Shown one piece after another: positions 8,167-17,408 of a stretch of 64,000 bases of DNA. The notes under the pieces were generated by a model. It had not been told where the DNA came from. It saw nothing but the letters and a program-made list of their open reading frames with translations, and did not search any database. Made by a program: the position numbers and the translations under genes. The stretch lies in the NCBI GenBank assembly GCA_020060235.1, contig JAGVAO010000061.1:1-64000 (forward strand). The letters are read 5' to 3'. The stretch comes from Anaerolineales bacterium. GTDB taxonomy: Bacteria > Chloroflexota > Anaerolineae > Anaerolineales > Villigracilaceae. Every line of letters begins with the position of its first letter. The stretch's first letter is position 1.

Positions 8167-11100
8167 TCGAATACGCTTCCGCTGCTTGCGCCCTGTACTT
8201 CGGGGAAGTAGGTCATCCAGGCGCGGGCGGGCAAAACGCGGAACTCACCCGGCAGCGAGGGGATGAGCGTGTAACTGAGCACATACGTCCCGGCAGGCAG
8301 GTAATCGCTCGTCCACTGGATGTGGTCGCTGTAAATGCGCGGAGTGTCGAAGTACCACCAGCCCCAGCCCACGGCGTAGGGGTCGTCGGGCGAGAAGAAT
8401 TCGACTTCGAGCGACTGCTCACCCTGCTGGCTGGTTTTCAGGGACGGGTTGACAATTTCCGCGCCCGCCGGGGCAAAATCTTCCACGTTCAGGTAATACA
8501 CATCGTTCGGCAGGCTCAGGCTGACCCGCACGGTGATTTTCCCCACCGTTTCGGGGCGCAATTGCCAGGCTTCAATCGGCTGGCAGGGGGAAATGCTGCA
8601 ATCGAAATATTCGCGGCTGACGGCAATGCCCTTGTTCAAGGCAGGCGCACCCTCCGCCGGGCGCAGGACATTCAGGATGGCGCGGTAATACAGTTTGCCA
8701 TTCCCCGCCTCGCGCAGGATTTTCAACTCATTCGGGTCGTTCAGGTACAGGCCGCTAAACGGCGTGGTGGATGTGACCGTCGTCAGCGTTTGCGGGCTGG
8801 CAGCCTGTCCGCGCGCCGCCTCGACGCCGTTCAGGGTCGCACTGAAGGGGAAATTGGCCGCAAACTCGCCCGTGCCGACCAGCGCGCTCGAAAGGGCGCT
8901 CAGCACCCAGGCGTTTTGCATCGCCCCACCCCAATCGCGGGTTGCGGAGCGATTGGCCGCCAGGTAACGGACGGCGTCGTTGAGCAGCGGCGAGGCCGGG
9001 TCGGCCTGCCCCATTGCATGGACAATGACCGCCGTCGTGTAAAGCGGCGTACCGGGCAAGCGCCAGTCACGGACGGGGGCATCCCAAAATGCGCCGGTCG
9101 AGGAGCGGTTGGCAGTCGCCGCCAGGTTTACCAGCAGCAGGCGGGCTGGCTCGCGCTCGTCCATGCCCAGGTAAGCCAGGGCCAGGTAACCCTGTCCCAG
9201 CGGGCTGAGGCGCTCGCGCCGTTCGTACAGTTCGTCAATCGGCAGTTGCGGCTGGCTGGCTGTTTTCAGGCTGCCCATCGGCCTGCCAATCGGTGAGCCG
9301 TAATAGGCCAGCATGAGGAAGGCCTGCTCGTCGAGGTTGACTCCTGGCGCATCCAGGTCGAGGGCAATCTGGGCAGAGAGATACTCCCTGGCCCGGCTGA
9401 GGGCAAAATCGTAATTGCCCGGTTCAGGCCCGGCCACCTGCGCCAGGGCATAGGCTGCATAGGCGCTCAGGAAGGGGTCGCTGGGATTTTCGCCCCACAT
9501 CCCGCGCCGGTACCAGTTCCAGCCGCCGTCGTTGTTCTGGAGGTTCGCCAGTTTGCCCGCCCAAGTCTGGACGGCGCGCTCGCGCCCGGCCAGGTCTGCG
9601 GCGGGAATGCCCGCCTCACGCAGGGCCGGCAGAATCGCCAGGTTCGCCAGCAGGTAGGAGGCTATCTCCTCGTTGCTCGAAAAAGCATCCGGTTCGGGCA
9701 GACTGTCGGCGGCGCTGAGCAGGTAAGCCCCCAGCGAAGGCGCAAGTTCGAGGGTCAGGTCGCCGCCCAGGGGTGTGAAGCTTCGGGGCAGGCTGACGAT
9801 TTCGGTCCGCGACCCGGCTGCGGGTAGCACGCCCGCGGTGACAAAGGCCTGCGGCGCGGTGTAACGCAAAATCGGAATCGCGCCGTCGTTCGGGCGGGTG
9901 GCATCCGTCAAATCTCCCGACTTGACCGAAAAGACCAGGTCGGCGGAAAGGGCCTCGCCCGCCGTCACCCACCAAGAGACCAGCGCGCGGCCGTTGGCAG
10001 GCACATCGACCTGCTGCGCGGCGGTTCGCGGGTCATCGAGACTGACACCGCTGGCTTTCAGGCTGACCTCGGCCCTGAGCGGGCTGGCGGTGGTATTGTT
10101 GACGTAAGTCGAAATCCGCGCCCGGTCGCCGACCACAAAGTAGCGTGGAACAATGGGGCGCAGCAGTAAGTCTTTGCTGGTGACCAGGTTCAGGCGCGCC
10201 GCGCCAACGCGGGTCTGGCGGTCAAGACCGCGCGTGTCCACCTGCCAGGTGGTCAGGCTGTCGGGCAGGGTCAGCGTAATTCGGGCCGAGCCATCGGCGT
10301 TGGTAACGAAGGTCGTCCACAGGGCCGTATCGGGGAAGTCCTCGCGGATGGCTGCCAGGGCTTCGCCGCCGCCCCCGCCGCCCATGCCGCCAATCGGCTG
10401 GAAATAACGCTTGGCATAGACGACGCTGGTCAGGCCAGTATGCACCGCCAGCGGCTGGAGGTCGTAAAAAGCCGGGACGATGTCACGCGCGTTGGGGTCG
10501 GCCAGCGCCAGGGCGGCCAGGTCGACCACTGCCAGTGAAAACTCTCCCTGCACCGGCTGGCCTTTCGAGTCGCTGACGCGCAAATCAAACTGCACGCTCT
10601 CGCCAGGGCTGGCCTTTTCGGGCGTGGCCTTGAGTTCCACATTCAGGATAAAGTTGCCGGGGTCGACTTCCAGATTGACGTATCCCTGACGGAATTGGAC
10701 ATCCGGCCCGAGCAGGGTAACAGAAACATAGGTATTGGGCGCGTTGTCGTCGCTGAGCGGAATGCTGACGCTCTCGCCGCCCGGCGCAACCTGCAAAATC
10801 CGTGAAGAGAGAATCGCACCGCGCTCGGTCGTCACCAGCGCCCGAACCGATTCGTCGAAGGGGTTGGGGATGAACACCCCGGCGGTCTGCCCGGGCTGAT
10901 AACTGGATTGGTCTGCCGTCAAGCGAATCTGGCTGAAGGGCATCACCGGCCAAATGGCCTGGCCCTGCCCGCCAACCCATACCAGGGTTTCGCTGGCGTT
11001 GCCGTCCACCGCGACGCGCAGGAGATAAGTGCCCGGCGCGGAGGGCGTAAAGGAGACTTCGGCCAGGCCGTCGGCCCCGGTGCGAACCTGCCTGTTCTCG

Positions 11101-14018
11101 AGCGGCGTGACCTGCTTGTCGTAACGCGGGTACGGGCTGGATTCATCGCCCGGCCTCATCTTCCAGGCAACTTGCTGGAAATCGACCTGCAGCGTCCGTC
11201 CACCCTGCGGAGTCTTGTCCAGGTTGACAACGGTCAGGGTAAAGCCCAGCGGCGTCCCGGCGCGCCCGACCCACTGCGCCGGGCGAATTCCGGGATAAAA
11301 AGCCGCCGGGTGCAGGATAGCCGATTCGCGCGCGCTGAGCGGAAATCCGCCCGATTCGCTGGCGGTCACTTCGAGCATAAAACTAGAGGTGCCATTAATT
11401 TGCAGGTCATCAAAAACCAGGTTCGCTGCGCCATCTGTTCCGGTGCGGCCCTCGCCGCTGGCAACTTCGATGCCATAGCGGCCGCTCCACATCCCCAGCC
11501 AGTCGGCCACATATTCGCCGCTCTGGAAGCCGGGGATGGAAAAATATTCCGGCTCACGGTACAGTTTCCAGGTAAAGGGCAAGTCGGCGGCGGGCGCGCC
11601 GAAGAAGTAATCGGCCCGAACCGTTGCCGTCAGCGGCTGCCCGGCCAGGCCTTCACGAGGGGTCATCGCCACCGACAAGTTGATTTCAGGCTTGCGGTAA
11701 TCGGCCACGCCGAAAGCCAACTCGAAAGTTTCATCACCGCCCCAACGGTTCTTGTCGCCTATCACCTGGATGACCCAACCGCCCGGGCCGGCATTCTCAG
11801 GCAGGTTGAACTGCCCGCTGAACGTTCCATACTCCGAGAAGGTTATCGGCGCGCCGGACACCTCCGTCCCGCGCTCGTCCCTCAGGACAACCCGCCATTG
11901 CGGCTGCGGCTGCAAGTCGCTGTAACGCCCATTAAAGGCCTGCCGGGCAATCCCGCGATACGACACCTGCTGGCCGGGGCGGTAAATTGGCCGGTCGGTG
12001 TAGAGGTACACCCGATTATGTTCACCGGTATAAAAATCAACATACAGGTCGAACTCCCAGGGCGAAATGCCAACATCAAAGTGAGTGGCCGCCATGCCGA
12101 ACCAATCGTCGCCGGGCTGGCCGAGCACAACGTAATAATTCTCGCTAATATCCAGCCTGTTGTCGAAGCGCGGCTGCCACAGGCCGCTGGCATCCGTCTG
12201 GCCGCTGGCAAGCAGGCCGCCATTCCGGTCATACAAGCCAATCGGGGCCGAGGCAACCGGCTGTCCGCTGCGCAAATCGACGGCCCAGGCCAGGGCGCTA
12301 TCCGCCGCCAATTTCAGCGTCAGGTTGACGTTGCTCGAAAGCACAGTCATCGGCTGCGGGCGGAAAGCGCCGCCCAGCAGGCTCGAATCGACGCGCGTAA
12401 AATACAGGCCGGGCGGCAGGCTGTCATCCTCGGTCAACGGAGCGTTGTAAACGCTTGTGCCGCTGCCCGCATTCGGACTCAGGGCCAGCGTCCAGGGCCG
12501 GGCAGGGACAAAATTCTCACGCTCCTGGTAGGCATTCTCCAGCCTGAAAAAGTCGGACAGCGAAATCGCGCCGGTGGTAATGTCCAAGAAAGCCAGGTTG
12601 GTCACCTGGATTCCCACATGCGGGTCTTCGGGGCGCACAAAAAACACCGGCAGGTAGGCCAGGCTCAATCCCGGCTCAGGCGGGCTGCTGCGAAAACGGA
12701 AGGTGTACGCCTGCCCCAGGCGCATCCCCCACTTGTCGGCCAGGTCGCCCGAAACAGAAGCCGTGTAAAGCGTATCGGGGTTGAACTCGCCATGAATATA
12801 GAGCGCGCCTTCATAAATATAAACGCGCACATCGCTGGCGGTCGGGCTGACCATAACCATCTTTTCGATTTCATCAGCCGTGTACTCGCCCACCGGCGCG
12901 GTCAGGAAAATCTCGACCCGCTCGCTGTAAGGTTTGGCCCCGCCGTCGAAAGGCGTGGTGTAGGCAATCGCAAAGTTTGGAACACTGGTGTAATTGCGCT
13001 GGATGCCGGCCTGCAAACCCAAGCCGCCGCGCGAGCGGGATGCGGACGAGAGGCGCAGGCTGTACGCCGCAGAGCGGACCAGGCGACCCGCAGGCTTGAA
13101 TACCGTTTGGGTGGCGTTTTCGTTCCATTCAAAGGTTCCGTTAACCGCCCCACCCGGGCCGTCGAGGCGCAAATCGGCCTCCACGCTGGCCCGGTCCATC
13201 GGCTGGTTGAAGGTGACGGTAAATGCCGGTTCGAGTTCCAGGTCGAGCTGGTCGGAGGGGCTAATCTCGACCACGCGCGGCAGGGAGGTGCGAAAAGCCC
13301 AGGCCGGGGCATTTTCGAGTTTCAGCCCGGCCAGGCTTTCCAGCGCAGGGTTGACCCGCACGGTATAGTCCGCGCCGCCGTCCAGGCCTGGGTCGGGGTA
13401 AAAGATGTAGGTGCTGGTGTTCAGCCATTCGCCGCGTCCGTTCACCGGCGGCTCGATGCTGAACCCGGCAGGCAGCCCGGCAGAATCGCTCCCAAGCGGC
13501 ACGACCGGCTGGTTGAAAGCCACCACAACCGCCGAATCGGTACGGATGTCTTCGCCATCGGCGGCGGGCAGGGTCTGGGTGACAGCCAGGGCCGGGGCGG
13601 TGAAAAACCCGGCAGTCCAGGGTTCGAGCAGGACCAAACCGTTCGCGGCTGTCGCGCCAATGGACAGGCTAAAGGTCACGGGTGAATCCGCCGGGAGCGG
13701 CTGGAGCGGGGTAAAGGTCAGGGTCGAATCGTCAATCCAGGTGTAGATGCCCTCGCCCTTATCCATCTTCAAGGCCGCTTCGACCGAGGCGCGGTTCATC
13801 GGCTGGTTGAAGAAAAAAGCAATTCCCTGCTGGACGCCAACCTGGCTGCCCGCAGGCGGGTCGGTTTCGACAATGGCGGGCGGCAGCGGCAGGGGTGTGG
13901 CGGTCGGCGTCGCCAAAAAGGGGACGTCGATTTCGACCGGCGCGGTGAAGTTGCAGGCCAGCGCGAGGCTGATAAGCAGGGCAAAAATGGCAGAGACAAA
14001 ACGCGATGTGCGGGACAT
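8154..14018 (-). CDS. Very large alpha-2-macroglobulin family lipoprotein lacking the CxEQ thioester
   Basis: Lipobox-like LALAC. MG-type repeats, YTDRPIYRPGQQVSYRGI, VTSKDLLLRPIVPRYFVVGDRARI, alpha-toroid NDGGWNWY. The thioester position reads SSNEEIAS. RBS ggagaga. Confidence 0.9.
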   Translation of the reverse strand: MSRTSRFVSAIFALLISLALACNFTAPVEIDVPFLATPTATPLPLPPAIVETDPPAGSQVGVQQGIAFFFNQPMNRASVEAALKMDKGEGIYTWIDDSTLTFTPLQPLPADSPVTFSLSIGATAANGLVLLEPWTAGFFTAPALAVTQTLPAADGEDIRTDSAVVVAFNQPVVPLGSDSAGLPAGFSIEPPVNGRGEWLNTSTYIFYPDPGLDGGADYTVRVNPALESLAGLKLENAPAWAFRTSLPRVVEISPSDQLDLELEPAFTVTFNQPMDRASVEADLRLDGPGGAVNGTFEWNENATQTVFKPAGRLVRSAAYSLRLSSASRSRGGLGLQAGIQRNYTSVPNFAIAYTTPFDGGAKPYSERVEIFLTAPVGEYTADEIEKMVMVSPTASDVRVYIYEGALYIHGEFNPDTLYTASVSGDLADKWGMRLGQAYTFRFRSSPPEPGLSLAYLPVFFVRPEDPHVGIQVTNLAFLDITTGAISLSDFFRLENAYQERENFVPARPWTLALSPNAGSGTSVYNAPLTEDDSLPPGLYFTRVDSSLLGGAFRPQPMTVLSSNVNLTLKLAADSALAWAVDLRSGQPVASAPIGLYDRNGGLLASGQTDASGLWQPRFDNRLDISENYYVVLGQPGDDWFGMAATHFDVGISPWEFDLYVDFYTGEHNRVYLYTDRPIYRPGQQVSYRGIARQAFNGRYSDLQPQPQWRVVLRDERGTEVSGAPITFSEYGTFSGQFNLPENAGPGGWVIQVIGDKNRWGGDETFELAFGVADYRKPEINLSVAMTPREGLAGQPLTATVRADYFFGAPAADLPFTWKLYREPEYFSIPGFQSGEYVADWLGMWSGRYGIEVASGEGRTGTDGAANLVFDDLQINGTSSFMLEVTASESGGFPLSARESAILHPAAFYPGIRPAQWVGRAGTPLGFTLTVVNLDKTPQGGRTLQVDFQQVAWKMRPGDESSPYPRYDKQVTPLENRQVRTGADGLAEVSFTPSAPGTYLLRVAVDGNASETLVWVGGQGQAIWPVMPFSQIRLTADQSSYQPGQTAGVFIPNPFDESVRALVTTERGAILSSRILQVAPGGESVSIPLSDDNAPNTYVSVTLLGPDVQFRQGYVNLEVDPGNFILNVELKATPEKASPGESVQFDLRVSDSKGQPVQGEFSLAVVDLAALALADPNARDIVPAFYDLQPLAVHTGLTSVVYAKRYFQPIGGMGGGGGGEALAAIREDFPDTALWTTFVTNADGSARITLTLPDSLTTWQVDTRGLDRQTRVGAARLNLVTSKDLLLRPIVPRYFVVGDRARISTYVNNTTASPLRAEVSLKASGVSLDDPRTAAQQVDVPANGRALVSWWVTAGEALSADLVFSVKSGDLTDATRPNDGAIPILRYTAPQAFVTAGVLPAAGSRTEIVSLPRSFTPLGGDLTLELAPSLGAYLLSAADSLPEPDAFSSNEEIASYLLANLAILPALREAGIPAADLAGRERAVQTWAGKLANLQNNDGGWNWYRRGMWGENPSDPFLSAYAAYALAQVAGPEPGNYDFALSRAREYLSAQIALDLDAPGVNLDEQAFLMLAYYGSPIGRPMGSLKTASQPQLPIDELYERRERLSPLGQGYLALAYLGMDEREPARLLLVNLAATANRSSTGAFWDAPVRDWRLPGTPLYTTAVIVHAMGQADPASPLLNDAVRYLAANRSATRDWGGAMQNAWVLSALSSALVGTGEFAANFPFSATLNGVEAARGQAASPQTLTTVTSTTPFSGLYLNDPNELKILREAGNGKLYYRAILNVLRPAEGAPALNKGIAVSREYFDCSISPCQPIEAWQLRPETVGKITVRVSLSLPNDVYYLNVEDFAPAGAEIVNPSLKTSQQGEQSLEVEFFSPDDPYAVGWGWWYFDTPRIYSDHIQWTSDYLPAGTYVLSYTLIPSLPGEFRVLPARAWMTYFPEVQGASSGSVFEIRE

Positions 14019-14143
14019 ATCTCTCCTCCGGGAGAAACGCAGGCTTTCGCCTGCAAACAACGATACATCAACTATTTTGATTATACAGCGGCGGGGCAGA
14101 AAGCCAATAACCAGTATAATCAAGAAAATTCTTGGAGATACCG

Positions 14144-14905
14144 ATGAAAATCCTGGTCACAAACGACGATGGTGTGCAGGCGCCCGGCCTGCTGGCGCTG
14201 GCCCAGGCCATGCGCAGGCTGGGCGAGGTGACCGTGCTGGCCCCCGACCGCAACTGGAGCGCCAGCGGGCACGTCAAAACCATGGAACGCCCCCTGCGGG
14301 TGCGTGAAACCCGACTGGCCGATGGCTCACCCGCCTACACCAGCGACGGCGCGCCCTCCGATTGCGTGGCCCTCGCCATCCTGGGCGTTTTGGACGAAAA
14401 ATATGACCTGGTGGCGTCGGGCATCAATCCCAATGCCAACATCGGCCACGATGTAACCTATTCCGGCACAGTCACCGCCGCAATGGAGGCGGTCATCTGC
14501 GGCGTGCCGGGAATCGCCGTTTCGCTCAATTCCCCGCCCGAACACGGCGAAATCGACTACACCCCGGCTGCCAACGCCGCCCTGCGAGTAGCCGAACAGG
14601 TGGCGGCGCGCGGCCTGCCCGCGGGGGTACTACTCAACGTCAACGTGCCTTACCTGAGTGAGCAGGAATTGAAGGGCTACCTGGTTACCCGCCAGGGACT
14701 ACGGGTCTATCGCGATGCGCTGGTACGCCGCAATGACCCGCGCAACCGTCCATATTATTGGATTGGCGGCGACTTCCCGACCGGCATCCCTGAAGATGGC
14801 ACCGATGTCGGCGCGCTGGCGGCGGGCTACGTCTCGCTGACGCCCCTGCAACTCGACCTGACCGCCCGAAACGCGCTCGAAAACCTGAAAACCTGGGAGT
14901 TCTAA
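14144..14905 (+). CDS. surE: 5'-nucleotidase SurE
   Basis: MKILVTNDDGVQAPGLLALAQAM, SDGAPSDCVALA, SGINPNANIGHDVTYSGTVTAAMEA. Confidence 0.95.
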   Translation: MKILVTNDDGVQAPGLLALAQAMRRLGEVTVLAPDRNWSASGHVKTMERPLRVRETRLADGSPAYTSDGAPSDCVALAILGVLDEKYDLVASGINPNANIGHDVTYSGTVTAAMEAVICGVPGIAVSLNSPPEHGEIDYTPAANAALRVAEQVAARGLPAGVLLNVNVPYLSEQELKGYLVTRQGLRVYRDALVRRNDPRNRPYYWIGGDFPTGIPEDGTDVGALAAGYVSLTPLQLDLTARNALENLKTWEF

Positions 14906-14907
14906 AC

Positions 14908-15294
14908 ATGCCCGCATTCACTTCCCCGTCCAACCCGGCAGATTTCAACGCCCGCGTCTGGCAGGTTGTGCGCCAGATTCCGCCCGGCAGGGTCATGGCC
15001 TACGGACAGGTTGGCGCGCTCGTTCCCGTCCCTGACAGCATGAGCCTGAAAGACTACGACGCCTTCCGCGCCCGCTGGGTCGGCGGTGCAATGGCCGCCT
15101 GCCCGGAGGGTGTTCCCTGGTGGCGGGTGGTCAACGCGCAGGGAAAAATCAGTCCGCGCCCGGGGGCCGAGAAGCAGCGCGCCCTGCTCGAAGCCGAGGG
15201 GGTCGTCTTCGACACCAAAGACCGTATCGACCTTTCCCGCTTTGGCTGGCATCCTGACGAAGGGCAAAACGAAAAAACCCTAACATTATTTTAA
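14908..15294 (+). CDS. MGMT-family alkyltransferase-like (ATL) protein
   Basis: VWQVVRQIPPGRVMAYGQVGAL. The active-site region reads VPWWRVVNAQGKIS, so the PCHR cysteine is replaced by Trp. Confidence 0.85.
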   Translation: MPAFTSPSNPADFNARVWQVVRQIPPGRVMAYGQVGALVPVPDSMSLKDYDAFRARWVGGAMAACPEGVPWWRVVNAQGKISPRPGAEKQRALLEAEGVVFDTKDRIDLSRFGWHPDEGQNEKTLTLF

Positions 15295-15302
15295 GAAAAA
15301 CC

Positions 15303-15378
15303 TCTTGCATTTTTGCACGCATAGGGGTAATATATAGAAGACAGACGTCAGGGTGCCCCCCTCACCCTGGCGTCTGTC
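15303..15378 (+). promoter_or_regulatory. Consensus-like promoter (TTGCAT-18-TAATAT) followed immediately by a strong hairpin; candidate leader RNA
   Basis: TTGCAT 15304-15309, TAATAT 15328-15333, hairpin gacagacgtcagggtg...caccctggcgtctgtc 15340-15378. Confidence 0.5.
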
Positions 15379-15450
15379 ATTTAAGTCTACTTTCAGGGGA
15401 TTATTGCCAAAACCAACTACCCTGAATTAAAATCAAGCCGGAGAGACTCT

Positions 15451-16662
15451 ATGGAGACGACGAATAAATCCCCGCGCTGGAACGCTAGCACCAAACTAAT
15501 CGCCGGGTTAACCCTGGTGGCGATTGTTGGTTTCCTGCTGGCCCGGTTCCAGGGCATTTTGCCGCCGTTGATTATGACTTTCCTGCTGGTGTACCTGCTT
15601 TACCCGGTGGCGAATTTCCTCAAAAACAGGCTGCGTTTCGCCTGGGGGCTGGCCGTCCTGGTGGTTTACCTGGTTCTGATTTTGCTAATTCTGGGCCTGG
15701 CAACCATCAGCGGATTCGAACTGGTGTCGCAGGTACAAAGTCTCATCAGGACGGTCGAAACCAGCCTGAGCGAACTGCCCGAACTGGCCCAGCAAATTTC
15801 TGAAATCAATTTCCAGGTTGGGCCATTGGTCTTCGAGATGAGCGCCCTCGACCTGGACACCCTCAGCGGACAGTTGATAGACGCCGCGCGGGCCATGCTG
15901 GGACGCACCGGCGAGGTCATTGGCACAGTCGCCGGGACAGCCCTCAGCTCGCTGGCCTGGACAGCCTTTGTGCTGCTGATGTCCTTCTTCATCCTGTCCG
16001 AAAGCCGCGGCCTGCCCGGAGGCATCCTGAACATCAATGCCTACGATTACGCCAACGACCTGAACCGCGCCAAGCAGGAACTGACCAAAATCTGGAACGC
16101 CTTCCTGCGTGGACAGATTATCGTCGCCAGCCTGGCAATACTTGTCTACACGCTGGTTTTAAGCACCCTCGGCGTGCGATACGCGCTCGGTCTGGCCCTG
16201 TTGACCGGCGCGGCGCGCTTCCTTCCTTATGTCGGCCCGGCCATCGGCTGGACGGTTATGGCGCTGGTGGCTTTCTTCCAGGCTTACAAGCCTTTTGGCC
16301 TGTCCGACGTCGCCTATACCCTGATAGTGATGCTGGTTGCCTGGGCCATCGACGCCGTTTTCGATAACATCGTTCAGCCGCGCATCATGGCAGACGCTTT
16401 GAAAGTCCACCCGGCGGCGGTGCTGGTGGCGGCCATCATTGCCCTCGACCTGCTCGGCGTTTTAGGAGTTATCGTTGCCGCCCCGATGCTGGCCACCCTG
16501 CAACTCGCCGGTCGTTATGTCATCCGCAAAATGCTCGACATCGACCCCTGGCAGGGATTCGAGGACAGTCACCCGCCTGAGCCTTTGCGCAAACAAATCA
16601 GCGACAAAATCGAAATCGTTAAGGCTTTATGGCAAAAACTGACCAAAAAGCCTGTAAAATAG
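15451..16662 (+). CDS. AI-2E family transporter / permease
   Basis: Multi-pass protein with AI-2E family pattern (LPYVGPAIGWTVMALVAFFQ, DAVFDNIVQPRIMADALKVHPAAVLVAAI). Confidence 0.85.
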   Translation: METTNKSPRWNASTKLIAGLTLVAIVGFLLARFQGILPPLIMTFLLVYLLYPVANFLKNRLRFAWGLAVLVVYLVLILLILGLATISGFELVSQVQSLIRTVETSLSELPELAQQISEINFQVGPLVFEMSALDLDTLSGQLIDAARAMLGRTGEVIGTVAGTALSSLAWTAFVLLMSFFILSESRGLPGGILNINAYDYANDLNRAKQELTKIWNAFLRGQIIVASLAILVYTLVLSTLGVRYALGLALLTGAARFLPYVGPAIGWTVMALVAFFQAYKPFGLSDVAYTLIVMLVAWAIDAVFDNIVQPRIMADALKVHPAAVLVAAIIALDLLGVLGVIVAAPMLATLQLAGRYVIRKMLDIDPWQGFEDSHPPEPLRKQISDKIEIVKALWQKLTKKPVK

Positions 16663-16706
16663 TCAGGGATGCTATAATTTGCTTAATATTGCGAAAGGAG
16701 TTGACA

Positions 16707-16889
16707 ATGCCTAAGAATACCGAACCCACAACCGAAACCCTGGCCGAAACCGAGAACTACCTGGTCTGGAAAGCGGACGAACCCGATGGCGAAACCACCT
16801 ATCATGTCGAGTTGGGGAACCTGACCATTCATTTCTTCAAGGAAGAGTGGGAAGAATTCCTGGCCCTGGCCCGCGCCCTGGAGGACTAA
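16707..16889 (+). CDS. Small acidic hypothetical protein
   Basis: RBS aaaggag before ATG; 60 aa product MPKNTEPTTET...ALED. Confidence 0.6.
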   Translation: MPKNTEPTTETLAETENYLVWKADEPDGETTYHVELGNLTIHFFKEEWEEFLALARALED

Positions 16890-16907
16890 TCCGTTCGCGG
16901 AACAAAA

Positions 16908-16947
16908 AAGCAAACGCGCCCAGCCTGAAAGCCGGGCGCGTTTGCTT
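16908..16947. terminator. Hairpin aagcaaacgcgcc...ggcgcgtttgctt
   Basis: Long perfect inverted repeat between convergent genes. Confidence 0.8.
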
Positions 16948-16961
16948 TGGGCGGTTGTGTG

Positions 16962-17333
16962 CTACCGTCGGTCGTCTTTGATGAAGGCCGTCAGGACAAC
17001 ACTGACAATGCTGACCACCAGGCCGCCCAGGAAGGCAGGCCAGAACCCGTCCACCGTGAAGCCGATGCCGAAATTCAGGCCAATCAGACCGGTCAGCCAG
17101 AACAAGAGGGTGTTAATCACCAGCGTGAACAGCCCCAGGGTCAGGATAATCAACGGGCAGGTCAGGAATTTGAGCAGGGGGCGTACCAGAGCGTTCAACA
17201 GGCCAAAAATCAGCGCCAGGCCCAGGTAAGAAACCCAGGTTGTCCCCGGCAGGGGCAATATCCCCGGAACCAGGCTGACAGCAGCGTACAGGGCAACGGC
17301 ATTAATCAGTAAGCGAATCAGGAATTTGTTCAT
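16962..17333 (-). CDS. Phage holin family / 4-TM membrane protein
   Basis: Matches the recalled family pattern: LINAVALYAAVSLVPGI, LGLALIFGLLNALVRPLLKFLTCPLIILTLGLFTLVINTLLFWLTG. Confidence 0.75.
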   Translation of the reverse strand: MNKFLIRLLINAVALYAAVSLVPGILPLPGTTWVSYLGLALIFGLLNALVRPLLKFLTCPLIILTLGLFTLVINTLLFWLTGLIGLNFGIGFTVDGFWPAFLGGLVVSIVSVVLTAFIKDDRR

Positions 17334-17408
17334 TTTTTTCTCCTTGTTGCGCGAGAGATTCCGGGCCGCAGGCCCTTTGGTCGCGCTATTCTGTTATACG
17401 CCCGACCG

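Noticed and set aside
10908-13685. 925-aa plus-strand ORF
   Set aside because: Long antisense open frame typical of high-GC genes; the minus strand encodes a recognisable alpha-2-macroglobulin fold.
16962-17333. Prophage remnant based on the holin-like call
   Set aside because: This 4-TM family is common in bacterial chromosomes and no other phage genes are nearby.
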